Shown piece by piece: positions 23,120-33,860 of a stretch of 64,000 nt of DNA; the first letter of the stretch is position 1; each line of letters starts with the position of its first letter. Under the pieces are notes generated by a model, which had not been told where the DNA came from, ran no database searches, and saw only the letters and a list, made by a program, of their open reading frames with translations. The position numbers were made by a program, and so were the translations under genes. Origin of the DNA: Chondrus crispus (taxonomy: Eukaryota; Rhodophyta; Florideophyceae; Gigartinales; Gigartinaceae); assembly GCF_000350225.1 (NCBI RefSeq), contig NW_005179006.1, positions 159,079 through 223,078 on the forward strand. Reading direction: 5' to 3'.

Positions 23120-24058
23120 TGTAGTGCAATACCCGGCCTGGGAAAGGGACATCAGGGGGGTACTGTAGTCTGGATTAGGGGACTTCAGTGTGATTCATAT
23201 CACACTATTATTTTAATTATTTATTTTAATTTAGTTACAAATTAATTATCTAACATTAGATTAGATTTGGGATCTAGCGCCGAGAGCTACTGTAGTGGCT
23301 CCGAGAGGGCGATATATACCTTAACCCTCTGGCTCACGAGTCAGTAAAGGTAACCCGAGTTGCCAGAGTTCGATATCGCCTTGGTCGAAGTCCGTCTTTT
23401 ACAAGATATTCCCTTCTACTCTAGCCCACGGTATCCTTTGCGCTCGGGGGTCCCCTCTTTCCTTATCAATTTTCCTTTACTTCCCTACCCTAATTTCCCT
23501 TAATCTTGAGTTGGTTCCACCTTGTAAGATTGCGATCCGCAACGTGACGTCATCAGCCATCGGGCTTCTGTGTTGGTGCACCAGTGATGCTTTTCTCAGC
23601 CTTGATTCCATCGGAATCTGGATGCCACCGATCCGGTGTCGGTACTTTGCCATCGGGCAGTACGACGGTGTAGCGCTGCTACGTTTTCTTCTTTCCCGAC
23701 GGGCTACGTTGCGACATCCCCGTCGAAGACCTTATCGAGGGTATAAGGTGTACAAGGCGCTCTTCGAGCATTGGATTTACGACCCATCGGACCAGGTTTA
23801 CCTAGACACTCCTCCGAATTCGTCGAGCAGTTGCCTTTACAAGTCTCTACCACCATTTACCGATCCTGGGCTGAGCCCTTCTCTTTGCCCCGCCCTATCA
23901 GGGATCCGAGCTACTGCAGGCTGCAAACCCGCTTAAAGAGGACGGGGAGCTTCGAACACTCCGTAGCGCTGTGCCGTTGGCAGTTGTTGTTTTTGTTGTT
24001 GTTGTTTGTGTTGGACCGTCGGACCTTGGTCTCTGCCTGACAGGCGCATTGCACTACA
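23120..24058 (+). repeat. 3' LTR of chromovirus B
   Basis: A 939-bp LTR from TGTAGTGCAATA to GCATTGCACTACA, colinear with 9619-10558. The TATA-like block is at 23311-23320 and the GTAGCGCTGCTAC motif near 23670. Confidence 0.95.
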
Positions 24059-24650
24059 GTACCATTGTTCTAATGATGGTACTGCTCGACATTAATTAAC
24101 TAATAGTTAAATATTAAATTATTAACGTTAAATCTAAGATTTTTGAAATTTTTTTGGGGGGTGATTTGAGTATGATACTAGTATGGTTGTCGCGCGACAA
24201 TATTTCGATTTGCTGTGTGGGTGGCCAGCCGTACTACAACTTTATTAAAATTTGATAATGTTTCGGAGGGTGATTCAAGTATAGGTGGCCACCCGTACTA
24301 ACATTTCCTGTATTGATAATGTAGTGGTGACTTGTGGCAGTGGGACGAAAACGGCTGTATATCGAACCCGGCGCTATAAGAAAATTGGAATTTCGACTTT
24401 TTAATGCCACTGTTCTTGCATCACTGCTTTCGAAGTGTGGTTCCGTGAACTCGGATACCCTCCGATCCACGAGGGAGCGGGTGTCCGTCGGATACTTTAT
24501 TGCGTCGCGACCACGGTATGCCCTATTAGCTATGTCTTATTACTGTAGTGTGCTGTACTGTCGTCTGGATGTAACCACACGATGAACGCCCGCAGGGCGC
24601 TCTCCTGTAAAAGTAAGGACTGGATGGGCTGTTAGAGACGGCGTAGTGAA
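24059..24650. other. AT-rich spacer right of element B
   Basis: No gene is seen. It has two imperfect repeats of a GGTGATT-GAGTAT...GGTGGCCA-CCGTACTA block (near 24160-24240 and 24268-24300) and homopurine runs. It does not continue the gag of element E, which is cut at the other side of B. Confidence 0.5.
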
Positions 24651-24651
24651 G

Positions 24652-24950
24652 AAAAGGGTATGCTTCGGAAAAGTGTTCGGGCGAACAGTCGGGATTTGCT
24701 GGTCATGGTTCGTGAACCATGACTAGCCAATCTGGACTGTTATTTTTTGTTAAAATTACAGACGTTTATACTTAGCTGGCCATGGTTCGCGAACCATGAC
24801 CAGCAAAATTTGGACTGTTACTTTTTTGATAAAATTATAGGCGTTTATAATTTAGCTGGCCATGGTTCGCGAACCATGACCAGCAAATCCCGACTGTTCG
24901 CCCGAACACCTTTTCAAAGTGGGACGAAGCCTGCAAAGTACCACCATCCC
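24652..24950. mobile_element. Palindromic MITE-like element, copy 1
   Basis: Terminal inverted repeats start GTGTTCGGGCGAACAGTCGG at 24673 and end in the reverse complement at 24909. Inside are three near-perfect palindromes of the form GGYCATGGTTCGYGAACCATGRCC separated by AT-rich spacers. Outer flanks (GCTTCGGAAAAG left, CTTTTCAAAGTGGGACGAAGC right) are shared with copy 2, so the unit is larger than the core. No transposase is encoded; it is likely a non-autonomous DNA element. Confidence 0.75.
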
Positions 24951-25489
24951 AGGTGGTAAAAGTCCGTAAAATCCGTAAAATCGGGTAAAAAAGCAAGGCC
25001 CCTAGCTACGAAAACTATCTGAAGGGAAGTCGTACCTTCTCTCGACGGGTCGTGAAGAATACCGATCATCCGGGACCCCCTTTCTGACGCGCAACTGGGA
25101 TTCGCAGGCTTTGTCTGAAGACCTCGTGCTAGGCGCCGGCGGTGGCACAGGCACAGGCGAAGTACGACATAGAGCGAGGCGCCGGGATCAGCGGATGCAA
25201 TCGCAGGGTGAGGAGTTGAGCAAGTCGGGTGAATACGGTGGGTAGTTTTACTGAAGTGCTGCCTTTTCTCTTTGCATACAGCTCGTCGGCCGCGGTTTAA
25301 GTGACCGAAGACGCGCGCTGTAGATTAGTCTAGAACATATCGGCGATGACGAGGGGAGGCGCAGATAGGACGTCACGCGTGGAGCAACTTCTGCATGGAC
25401 AACGAGTGGAGCCTTGACGGTGTGACATTGTAATTTTGGAGAACAAAAGGTGTACGGGGCGCAATTCCACGCAACACTTCCGTGTTGAT

Positions 25490-25712
25490 GAAAAGGGAAT
25501 GCTTCGGAAAAGTGTTCGAGCGAACAGTCGGGATTTGCTGGTCATGGTTCGTGAACCATGACCAGCAAAATATGGATTGTTACTTTTTTTGTTAAAATAT
25601 AGGCGTTTATAATTTGCTGGTCATGGTTCGCGAACCATAACTAGCAAATCCCGACTGTTCGACTGAACACTTTTTCAAAGTGGGACGAAGCCTGCAAAGT
25701 ACCACCATCCTC
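25490..25712. mobile_element. Palindromic MITE-like element, copy 2
   Basis: Same termini as copy 1 (GTGTTCGAGCGAACAGTCGG near 25513, inverted near 25665) and the same flanks on both sides. It has two internal palindromes instead of three, so the spacer/palindrome unit varies in number between copies. Confidence 0.75.
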
Positions 25713-25792
25713 AAAATGAGAATCGTCTCGAAGTATTTGCATGGGGCGCTTCAGGGGCGGGGCAGGTACTGTTTTGTGGGCATGTACAGTAT

Positions 25793-25885
25793 CCTCATTT
25801 TGAGTTTCGAGTACCAAAAAAGGGGTTCGAAACTCATAATGAGTTTCGAGTACCAAAAAAAGGGACTCGAAACTCAAAATGAGAA
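25793..25885. repeat. Twin hairpin repeat (GAGTTTCGAGT)
   Basis: Two adjacent hairpins have arms GAGTTTCGA (25802-25810 with 25827-25835) and GAGTTTCGAGT (25841-25851 with 25865-25875), both with an ACCAAAAAA-GGG loop. Outer CTCATTTTGAG/CTCAAAATGAG words bracket the pair. A decayed single hairpin of the same type lies at 27717-27745. Confidence 0.75.
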
Positions 25886-26310
25886 TTATTTTGGAAAAAT
25901 CGAGAAGGAGCTGTGCAAAAATGGGACAGAAGGTGAGAATAGGATAGAAAGGACCGCTGCCAGAATTGGGCCATTGGCGGGAGAGCACAATGATGAGGAC
26001 TCAAATGATGTGGATAGAAGCCGCGGCGAAAGAAATGCCAATGCTGATGATGTTGAAGACAGCGAATGGAATGCCAGTGCTGCTGATGACGACGACGATT
26101 TCCAGAGCAGAAGCGATGCAAGCGATGGTGATTCTTGCTAAACAGTTCAATAAAATCCTTCCGCCAACTGCCTTCACCCCTGAGCAAATCGATGCCCTTA
26201 ATGCTATGCTGCAGATGTCAGGAGGTTACTTGTTTTGTTGTTCCTTGTTTTGTGTTGTTGGTGCAATGCTGAAAGTCGCCTTTGGGAGGAAGGGAGGAAG
26301 GTTGGAATAG
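25880..26310 (+). other. Weak open frames of unknown origin
   Basis: Two overlapping plus frames (to 26141 and 26310) carry an Asp/Asn-rich acidic stretch (DDDDDFQSRSDASDGDS) and, in the other frame, a short amphipathic stretch FTPEQIDALNAMLQMS. They look like relics of a host exon. There is no start with coding context, no clear splice sites and no recognised domain. Confidence 0.25.
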
Positions 26311-26443
26311 AGAATCATGTTCGTCATCCGTGTCAGTTGCAATAATGGGATGGTCATTCTCGTAGATGTCGTGGTGATTGTAGTATAACCCCCCCCCTGG
26401 GGCTTTATTTTAGATTAGATCAACTCAGAATCGGATCGGTTAC

Positions 26444-27050
26444 TGTAGAGCTCGATGCTCTACAGTACCACCACGTGTAACCCCGAGTACAGGGGGGGCA
26501 CGTGTACACGTGTACACGCGGGACCGAAGAGCGCGCACGCACACGTGTACTGTCAGCCCCGAGGGCTGACAGTATTACAGTGTCGACCGACCGCTACAGT
26601 ACGTCGCTACAGTACATCGGTACTGTACTATTATGATAGGTTATTATGTACATTAAATATGGAGCGGACCGGCGGCGGGGGAGGAGGACAAGCACGGACT
26701 TGTCACCCACCGACCGTCAAGGTCCGACTTCCCGCTTATTCTAAGGTAGCGTTCGCTAACTACCTTAGAGCGGCACCGAGCGCGGGTTGAGGACGCGCGC
26801 GGTACGCCCACGAGCCGGCTCCGCCTCCGCCCGTCGGTACTGGATCGTCACCCAGTACCGCGCCGGGGCGTCGAGGCGTCGAACCGCTCGCGCGTACCGG
26901 CGTCCTCCCCGTTCCCGCTCTACCACGCTACCCGGGCCCGCTGCCCGGTGCCGTTAGCTGGTGTCCCGCTTCACCCCCGTCTTCCCGTTCGGACGGGGTC
27001 TACGTCGAGCTGTGCATACACCCCTCTCCGTTGGGGGTGTTTATGCTACA
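26444..27050 (+). repeat. Solo LTR of the D family
   Basis: A 607-bp LTR from TGTAGAGCTC to TTTATGCTACA, colinear with the D LTR at 38834-39414. Shared blocks are CTGTCAGCCCCGA-GGCTGACAG, TACAGTAC repeats, the ATTAAATATGGAGC promoter block, GGCGTCGAGGCGTCGA, and the TTGGGGGTGTTTATG end. No PBS or gag follows. The flanking 5-mers (GTTAC, GTGAT) do not match well. Confidence 0.85.
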
Positions 27051-27107
27051 GTGATGTTCCTGATCGACGTGGACAGCAACAAGTGTATTCAAGTAAATTT
27101 AGCCAAA

Positions 27108-27349
27108 GCACTGTTCGGGCGAACAGTCGGGATTTGCTGGTCATGGTTCGCGAACCACGACCAGCAAATTACATATGTGTGTGATTTTAACAAAATATTA
27201 ACAGTCCAAATTTTGCCGGTCATGGTTCCCGAACCATGACCAGCTAATTATAAACTTCTGTAATTTTAACAAAAATAACAGTCGAGAGTTGCTGGTCATG
27301 ATTCGCGACCCATGACTAGCAAATCTCGACTGTTCTCCCGAACACTTTC
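27108..27349. mobile_element. Palindromic MITE-like element, copy 3
   Basis: Termini CTGTTCGGGCGAACAGTCGG near 27110 and its inverted form ending near 27346, with three GGTCATGGTTCGCGAACC-type palindromes. The outer flanks of copies 1 and 2 are absent, so the core TIR unit is the part that moves. It lies 57 bases after the solo LTR. Confidence 0.7.
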
Positions 27350-28199
27350 GTCATCGTTTGAAAAACGTTTCCCTTAGCTGGGCGCCCAATTAGGAGCAAA
27401 TGGAGGGTTACATAAACGAATGCGCACGCATGCGATTGCGAGGGTGACAGATAATCCGAATACTTGCGAATGCGGCGCCTGCAGCGATGGAGTTAGCAAG
27501 ACATAGCGGAAGAGCAGTGCAGGCGTTCAAGTGAGGAAGCGTCTATTTAAGAAAGCATAGCTAGAATTAGACAGAGAAAAAAGTGATAAAGGATCCCAGA
27601 AATTAATGCTGACTCACTCGTACCATCTTCTTCGTTCTATCTGCTACGCCGTCGTTGTCAACTTTCTATGTCTGAATCGCCTGCAATTGTCCACGCGTGC
27701 CGTATCTTCAATACGATTTTGGAGTACCAAAAAAGGGACTCCAAACTCAAAATTAGTTTCGAATGATTTTCACTCACTTTTTCAAGGGTTGGATCGGAAA
27801 ATGAGCGTTCTGTGCAGTTCTTCGCGCCAGAGCCTGAATATAATTCCGAATTTACCGGAATTTAGCACCCTTCACGACCTTTGTGTAGCGCGTAAGACCT
27901 ATTGCAGAGCAATGTCCCGAGTGGAGAGCAGCTTGGATATTGGATTCTGGTGCTGATACCGCCTCAGTTTGAACTCAATTTTAGAAATCTTTCGAGTTTG
28001 CGACCTTTGGCAATTCCATTGTTTCGACTTGGGATTCCTTTACATATCTGTGATCAAGCGTCCTCTACCTTGTTTCCTAATACATCCACACTTTCTCGGT
28101 TCTCTCCCTCTCCGTCAAATTTCTTCTATAGCCTAATTGGCATCTTCGATCTTCAACTAAGATTGCCGCACACTGCGGCTGCTGTTCGCAATTTCCGAC
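27350..28199. other. Spacer upstream of the Lys-rich gene
   Basis: No convincing gene. It contains the relic hairpin at 27717-27745 and, toward 28040-28190, a CT-rich stretch as often found ahead of fungal start codons. Plus frames at 27606-27956 and 27902-28276 have no recognisable content. Confidence 0.4.
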
Positions 28200-29056
28200 A
28201 TGTCCCCCCGAAAATTGAAGAAGCGCAGCTCTTCTCCTCTGACAGCCGATGCGGAGGGGAAGAAAAAGATCCGTAGGTCGCCGAGGTCACCTAGGCCACC
28301 GATATCCAAATCTCCTCACGCGAATAAGAGCATTGTGATGATGTCCGCGGTGAGTCCATCTCAATACACACAAATGCGCAGGAGATTGGACTTTGCAGAA
28401 GAAATCGGAGAAAGAACGGAAACCGATGGGAACACATCAAGTGAAGAAGCAGTCGAAATCCCGCTACCTCCTTTGAAGTCAATTCGAATCAACATTGACA
28501 AGTCGAGCAAGGACTACATGGGTGTGATAAAAAAGAAGACTCAAGGAAAGAAGACTCAAGGAAAGAACACCCAAGGAAAGAACACCCAAGAAAAGAAGAT
28601 CCAAAGAAAGAAGACCCAAGGAAAGAAGACAACTACGAAGAATACCGCCATAAAAACCTCCGAAGAAGGGATACACAAGATTTCTTCGGGCTCTTCGGTT
28701 GAGGTGATAGACGGAAACGACAAGTCCATCACTCCCGTCAGCGGCGATTCGAGGCCCCCCAAAGAGATAATTCGAGTAGCAGTTCTGTCCTCTCGTTCAA
28801 CACTCTCAATGGACACAGTCAGTTTCTAACAAAAACTGACTGCGAAGAGATATTGTATGATCGTAGTATATCGAAAGCGACAGAGTCATCGAAGCATTTC
28901 AAGCAAGCGAGATTGACGGACGATCCTAGCAGATTCATGTCAGTCTCAGAGCGAGAACGCCAAGTGGAAGCGGCTAGAGCGCGCGAAGCGCAGCTGCAGG
29001 ATAGACTTCAAGAGCTGCAGAGGCGTATTCGGAACTACGATAATGTGCGAACTTAG
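28200..29056 (+). CDS. Hypothetical basic protein with KKTQG repeats and a coiled coil
   Basis: Not recognised as a known family. The first frame (28200-28829, 209 residues) starts MSPRKLKKRSSSP and is rich in RSPRSPRPP-type basic Ser-Pro words, which suggests a nuclear or nucleic-acid-binding protein. Residues 111-143 are seven KKTQG/KNTQG pentamers encoded by a 15-bp tandem repeat (28530-28628). A second frame (28853-29056) holds a charged coiled coil, SERERQVEAARAREAQLQDRL, and a clean stop. They probably belong to one spliced gene: CTAAC occurs at 28826, but the only phase-correct intron found (28818-28849) is very short at 32 nt. The ATG at 28200 is preceded by a CT-rich leader. Confidence 0.5.
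28530..28628 (+). repeat. 15-bp coding tandem repeat
   Basis: About seven copies of AAGAAGACTCAAGGA-like units encode KKTQG/KNTQG. The unit length keeps the frame, so copy-number changes would lengthen or shorten the basic stretch without breaking the gene. Confidence 0.85.
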
Positions 29057-29392
29057 AGAAGGAAAACCTTTAGGATAGTATGGTTGCAGTCACTGGAATT
29101 CCCTTTCGTCTTGCTACTTAGTAACCGTGTAGAACTGTCTTGCTGTAATTCCATAAACGCACCAATAGTCTCGTAGGTTTTCGAGGGAGAGCGGGAACCT
29201 TCCTACACATGTCCGTCATACCGAAGGGATTTGGGGGTATTAGAACACTGTTCGATTTGTTATGGCACGCCACTCTGAGGGATTTAACGAGAGTGCGAAG
29301 TGGTTACGAAGGAGGGGGGCAGTAAACGTAGACGAGTGCGTTGGTGCCTGCAAGCAATTCCCACTATTGGTTCCATAGTCTAAGTACTAATC
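29057..29392. other. Convergent intergenic region
   Basis: It lies between two convergent genes, so it should hold both 3' ends. No open frame or repeat was seen. Confidence 0.4.
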
Positions 29393-30955
29393 CTAAATGT
29401 TTTGAGCAGCAGCGTAGACGCCCGCTATGAAAGTTGCGAGTACTAGATCCTTCCTAATCGAGCGGCCTGGACCAGTGTATTCTGTCACCCATGCGACTTT
29501 CTCCCTGCCGGTAACACTGAAATACTTTTTGTTTGAGCGCGAATAAAGCAAGCCGGTTCTTGTGTCCAACATCCGAACACGCATCCATGAGCCCGTTGGC
29601 AACGGCTTGGATACTTCAAAGACCCCTTTCATCTTCTCCAAGCAAAGAAAACTGACGTTGCCCCGGAACAACAGGAACGAAGAGCTGTAAACGGGGATAA
29701 AAGCTAATAGAGCGTCTACCGGAAGTCTGAGATACGCAGAAAGACCTTGAATGTCGCACTCAACGATTCCGCCTGGCTTGTCGATGATCCGAACATTTTG
29801 CCTCCATGCCTCTCCACAGATTGCTTTGCCTTCAGCAGGCGTGACAGTATGAGCTCGACGGATGGAACAACGTTGGTTGAACACGTACGGAAGAACCCAC
29901 CTCGAAGACGGTCTAAGACGCCAGTAGGGTACTCATGTTCATGCACGTCTTGGACCAAGTGAGTACTGCGCATAACCCAAGCTCCTTGAAAGACGTCATA
30001 TTGCTGCACTATATCATCATCCACGACGACGGGCCAAAACTTGAGTAAGACGCCTGCTGGATCCCAAAAAGCATCCGTAGGGATTTCATGAAAAGGAAGC
30101 TGAGAGATCTGGTTTCCAGGAGACGGAGAGCAATCCGTCGCCCAGTACAGGAAGTGGCCATTGCAAGGTACGGCGAGGCCTACATTGAGGCCACAATCAC
30201 TTGCTCTCCAAGTGTGCGGGAAGGGAGAGGAGATGTAGAGATCTCCGCCGACGGCACCGGGACCTAGGAGCGGGGCGTGAGGTTTGTACTGCACGTACTC
30301 TGCGTGCAGATTTTGGGAGCGAGTGAGGGAGATCGGTGACAAAGGAGGTCTTTTTCTCCGTGCTCACCTCCCAAGTAGACCACGTGCCCATCTGGAAGAA
30401 GTTCGTGTCGGTCACCTACTTCTTTGACGTCAATGCCCGAGACGCGTCTGGTGGGAGGGTCGGCGGGGGCGCGGGAAGAGTATGGTCGAAGAGGACGTTT
30501 CTTTTGAGATTAGATGAGTGCCTGTAGTAATAAGGACACCAGGTACCTGCCTTGACCTCCGGCAAAGCGCGGAACTGGGACTTTGATAGGTCCGTCTTGA
30601 TGTAGGCGTTGGCGCAATCAAACTTTTCCTTTAAACGGAGTTCCTTGTCATCAAGAGCCCTAGCAAAGGCTTTATAAAAGTTGACGACGGCTGCAGAAAG
30701 AATGATATGACCGCTTGGCGTGAATAAACGATCATCAGTGGTCATGTCGGAAAGGTTGCACAGCTGGTACCGCTTGGTGGTGCCATGATAGACATAGACC
30801 TCGCGGTCTTCAACCTTGAGCGTGGGATTGCCTTCATCTAGATGCAGGGAGGTACTGGAGCTGTCCAGGTCGTCTGCGTGGCCGCCGGAGAACGTGGTGT
30901 CGATTTGGTCATGAGCAGCCTGGCGCGTTGCAGCATGGTTTGCGTACTTGGGCAT
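29393..30955 (-). CDS. Hypothetical four-exon host gene
   Basis: No family was recognised. The start at 30955 (MPKYANHAATRQAAHDQ) is chosen over the longer frame because upstream residues are low complexity (VTVTVTVMV). Model: exons 30955-30547, 30421-30368, 30299-29901 and 29829-29393. The introns 30367-30300 (68 nt, GTGAGC...GCAG) and 29900-29830 (71 nt, GTGGGT...GAAG) have good borders. The first intron (30546-30422, 125 nt) is tentative. All joins are phase 1 and the sum is 1,299 nt, giving 432 residues. The product has soluble character, with words such as ELLPDGHVVYLGEYVQY, GHFLYWATDCSP and GSWMRVRMLDTRTGLLYS. Intact in this model, unlike the surrounding elements. Confidence 0.6.
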
Positions 30956-31099
30956 GTTTGAGTTGAGGATACGAAGAAAGTGAAAAGAGAGCAGAAGCCG
31001 CAAGAACAAGCAGTGCTGGAAAGATATAGATACGCGTTGAGGAGGCAACGTTGAGAACGAAGAGGACAAGTTCTTTTTTAGGGCCACGAGGAGGTCAAG

Positions 31100-31330
31100 T
31101 ACTACTGACACACGGAGATCTGTGACCAGAGAATGATTCACTGTGACTGTGACCATCACTGTGACTGTGACCGTCACAGGTAGACAAGTCATGAGAGCAG
31201 TGGAACAATAACAATAGGATGGTGGAACGAGGGACACGTCCGCAGACCGTCACGTGGGGGTATATCCTGTCACACTGTGACGGTCGTATCCTGCTGAAAG
31301 GTATTGTTCCAATGTGACACGGGCGTGACA
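31100..31330 (-). promoter_or_regulatory. GTGAC/GTCAC-rich upstream region
   Basis: Upstream of the gene starting at 30955, the sequence holds many CTGTGAC, GTGACGG and GTCAC words in both directions (31139-31190 and 31243-31330), partly as a hexamer tandem. Inverted GTGAC/GTCAC pairs can be binding sites, but this may be only a simple repeat. Confidence 0.3.
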
Positions 31331-31339
31331 ATAAATTTT

Positions 31340-32660
31340 AGGAAACTATCAAAATAATTTCTGATTAAAATTTTGTCCACGTCCGGCCACAAGCAATGAA
31401 TTGTGAGTGCACAAAAATCAATTTGTGCCATGTGCCAATAGCATGAGCAATATATTTTCAGCTCACCATTTTATCATGCCTCTGCCACGCAATATGTAAA
31501 GTACCTTTACATGACGGAATTACATAATACAATCAAGTTTAAGGAAGAAATATGAATAGGACGACGTCATCGTGAGACGGCAGCTATGACGGTATCATAT
31601 GGCGTACCACGATTATGGCACAGGGAACGGAAATGGCCATTGATTGTTTTCGCAATTAGTAATTGGTATTTGACAAGACGAATTACGATGAAGTAATTTG
31701 GGAATAGAAAAAGCAATTTGCACATCACCAAGTACGAATTGGTATTTGAATTAGCATTAGCAATAATAGTGCGTAAAGTTTTATACTGTATGTATATTGC
31801 ACTTGAACCACATCTTGCCACACAATTATGCAGTCGCTAAAACCCATATCAAAAGAATATATAATTGGAACTTTACATGCACGAAAGCAGAGAAGTTTCC
31901 CCGACCGCTAAAACGCATGGTTCTCACACAGCCCCCCAGAACCCAAGAACCCCGGCGATCCCGGTTCGAATGTACACAAAGCAGCAGCATTAACATGCGA
32001 AAGAGAGAAGGGAATGGAACGGAATAAAAGTATAACAGTATAGAAGCGTAAAACACGAAGAGGTATGGAAGATTAAAAAACGGGTGGGATAGAAGTGTAA
32101 AAACATAGAATTGTAAAAAACGAGAGGTATAGAAGTGTGAACAGCCAGCAGTATAGAAGTTTGAACAGCCAGAAGTATAGAATTGTAAAAAACGAGAGGT
32201 ATAGAAGTGTGAACAGCCAGCAGTATAGAAGTTTGAACAGCCAGAAGTATAGAATTGTAAACTATGTTTAGTTCTGGCGTCAGTTCCCGCGGGACGATAC
32301 GTTTTTGGCACATGTTAGGATCGATACGTAATGACAAACACGTATCGTCCAGGCCTGATTCGACGTATGTGCGATTTTGGTACTGCCTACGGTATATGGC
32401 CCAAAACGTATCGTGCCGGGCGGTTTTAACGGCGACAGTTTTCTGGTGGGACGATACGTTCTAGGCCGATTTACACGGCAGCACCCCCATACGCGCTGTA
32501 TTTGCTGTTGGCAATTTCTGACAAAAAATTTGCCGACGGCGGCGCACAGCCAATGAAATGTCAGTTCGCAAAATTTAGTTTTTGCCGTGTGCGATTAGAG
32601 GCGCATGAGCAATATTATTAACTTCATATTTTATCACGTACAGTGTCCCTCGTTTGGCAA
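31340..32660. repeat. AT-rich repeats, two diverged copies plus a 72-bp tandem
   Basis: A block at about 31370-31480 (CACAAGCAATGAATTGTGAGTGC..., CATGAGCAATAT) returns, diverged, at about 32515-32640. Between them, 32107-32262 has just over two copies of a 72-bp unit (AGAATTGTAAAAAACGAGAGG start at about 32107, 32179 and 32251), each with AACAGCCAG words. From 32290 to 32690 the words CGATACGT and ACGTATCG recur in both directions. No gene was seen. Confidence 0.6.
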
Positions 32661-32904
32661 GATTGTCAGATGCTCAAAACGTATCGTGCTGGGGGGGCAA
32701 TTACAGCGGGCAGATTTAGTGGCAGGGCCTTATACTGCACTAACAGCGTCGCAATGCGCATGTACGAATTACACAATAAGGCGTCGTAATTTATGTCCTG
32801 AACATCAAAGCTTTCTATGTTATTTACTGCGCGAAATTGAAAAGCGCCGTATGCAGGTTTCGATGATCGTTGCCTCAACGACGCATTTTGGACGGGTGTT
32901 TCAG

Positions 32905-33510
32905 CGATGCGTTGGGGAGGGATGCGCGCACGATGCGTTCTGGAGGGGTGTGTCTGGGATGCGAGCTGAGGGGGTGCGAGAATGATGCGTTCGAACGGGT
33001 GCCAGAATGCTACGTTCGAGAGGGGTGCGCTCGTGATGTGTTCTATAAGGGTGCGCTCACCATTCGTTTTAGAGGGATGCCAGAATAATACGTTCGGGAG
33101 GGGTGCGCCCACGACAGGTTCTAAGAGGGTGCAAGAATGATACGTTCGGTAGGGGTGCGCCCACGATGCGTTCTAACGGGGTTCGAGAATGATACGCTCA
33201 GGAGGGGTGTGCCCATGATGCGTTCTGAAGGGGCGCGAGAACTATGCGTTTTGGAAGAGTGCGAGAATGATGCGTTCGGGAGGGGTGCGCCCATGATGCG
33301 TTCTTGAGGGGCGCGAGAAAGATGCGTTTTGGAAGGGTGCGAGAATGATACGTTCGAGAGGGGTCCGCCCACGATGCGTTCTAACGGGGTGCGAGAATGA
33401 TACGTTCGGGAGGGGTGCGCCCATGATGCGTTCTGGAGGGGGCGAGGACGATCCGTATTGGAAGGGTGCCAGAATGATACTTTGGAGAGGGCTACTCGAA
33501 AGACGCGTCC
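32905..33510. repeat. 26-bp minisatellite, about 23 copies
   Basis: Units alternate GATGCGTTCTNNNGGGGYGCGAGAAT and GATACGTTCGGGAGGGGTGCGCCCAC. The spacing is 26 (for example 33373, 33399, 33425). Pairs form a 52-bp higher-order unit in the middle, and the ends are more diverged. Confidence 0.85.
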
Positions 33511-33860
33511 TGCAAGGGGCCTGAACGGTGCGTTTGCATGTTTCTTTTCTGTTTCAGCTACTTCTGTAGTAGATGGCCGTTACAAAAGCACAAGTGTAAA
33601 TTTTGTTTCGTTGTTTGCGTAGTGGAGAAACAACAAAACGGCACAATTGGTGAGCATAGCAGTTGGATATGGCGCGACGTAGAAGATGTATAAATGAATT
33701 ATTCAACAAAAACGGCGGGTAGTGATCGCACGGGCACATAGAAAATGTGAGGATCGCTGTGACATGTAAATGGTTCCGTTTTCGAGAACATTGAAGCGTT
33801 CAATAGTTGAGAGTTCATTGAAAATGTGGTCCTAATACTGCAGTATGTGGATATAGAAAA
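33511..33860. other. Spacer between the minisatellite and the helicase gene
   Basis: AT-leaning sequence with no convincing frame or repeat. It should hold the 3' end of the minus-strand helicase gene. Confidence 0.35.

Larger units (their letters stand above)
9619..24058 (+). mobile_element. Chromovirus B (Ty3/Gypsy), two LTRs, 14.4 kb, broken
   Basis: Two direct LTRs (9619-10558 and 23120-24058) bound an internal region with PBS, gag, protease, RT, RNase H, integrase, chromodomain, a 5.7-kb 3' region and a polypurine tract. Chromoviruses are usually 5-8 kb, so this one is about twice the norm; the excess lies after the chromodomain. The LTRs differ by roughly 4-6 percent by eye, so the copy is not young. 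Around ten breaks lie in the coding part. The 5 bases flanking the LTRs (CCGGA left, GTACC right) do not match, so no target duplication is seen. Confidence 0.92.

Noticed and set aside
31826-32337. Frames with repeated FYTSGCSNFYTAG-type residues
   Set aside because: They are translations of the 72-bp AT-rich tandem repeat in several frames.
32666-33424. Repetitive minus-strand frames over the minisatellite
   Set aside because: The residue repeats follow from the 26-bp DNA unit in every frame; there is no start context and no unique sequence.
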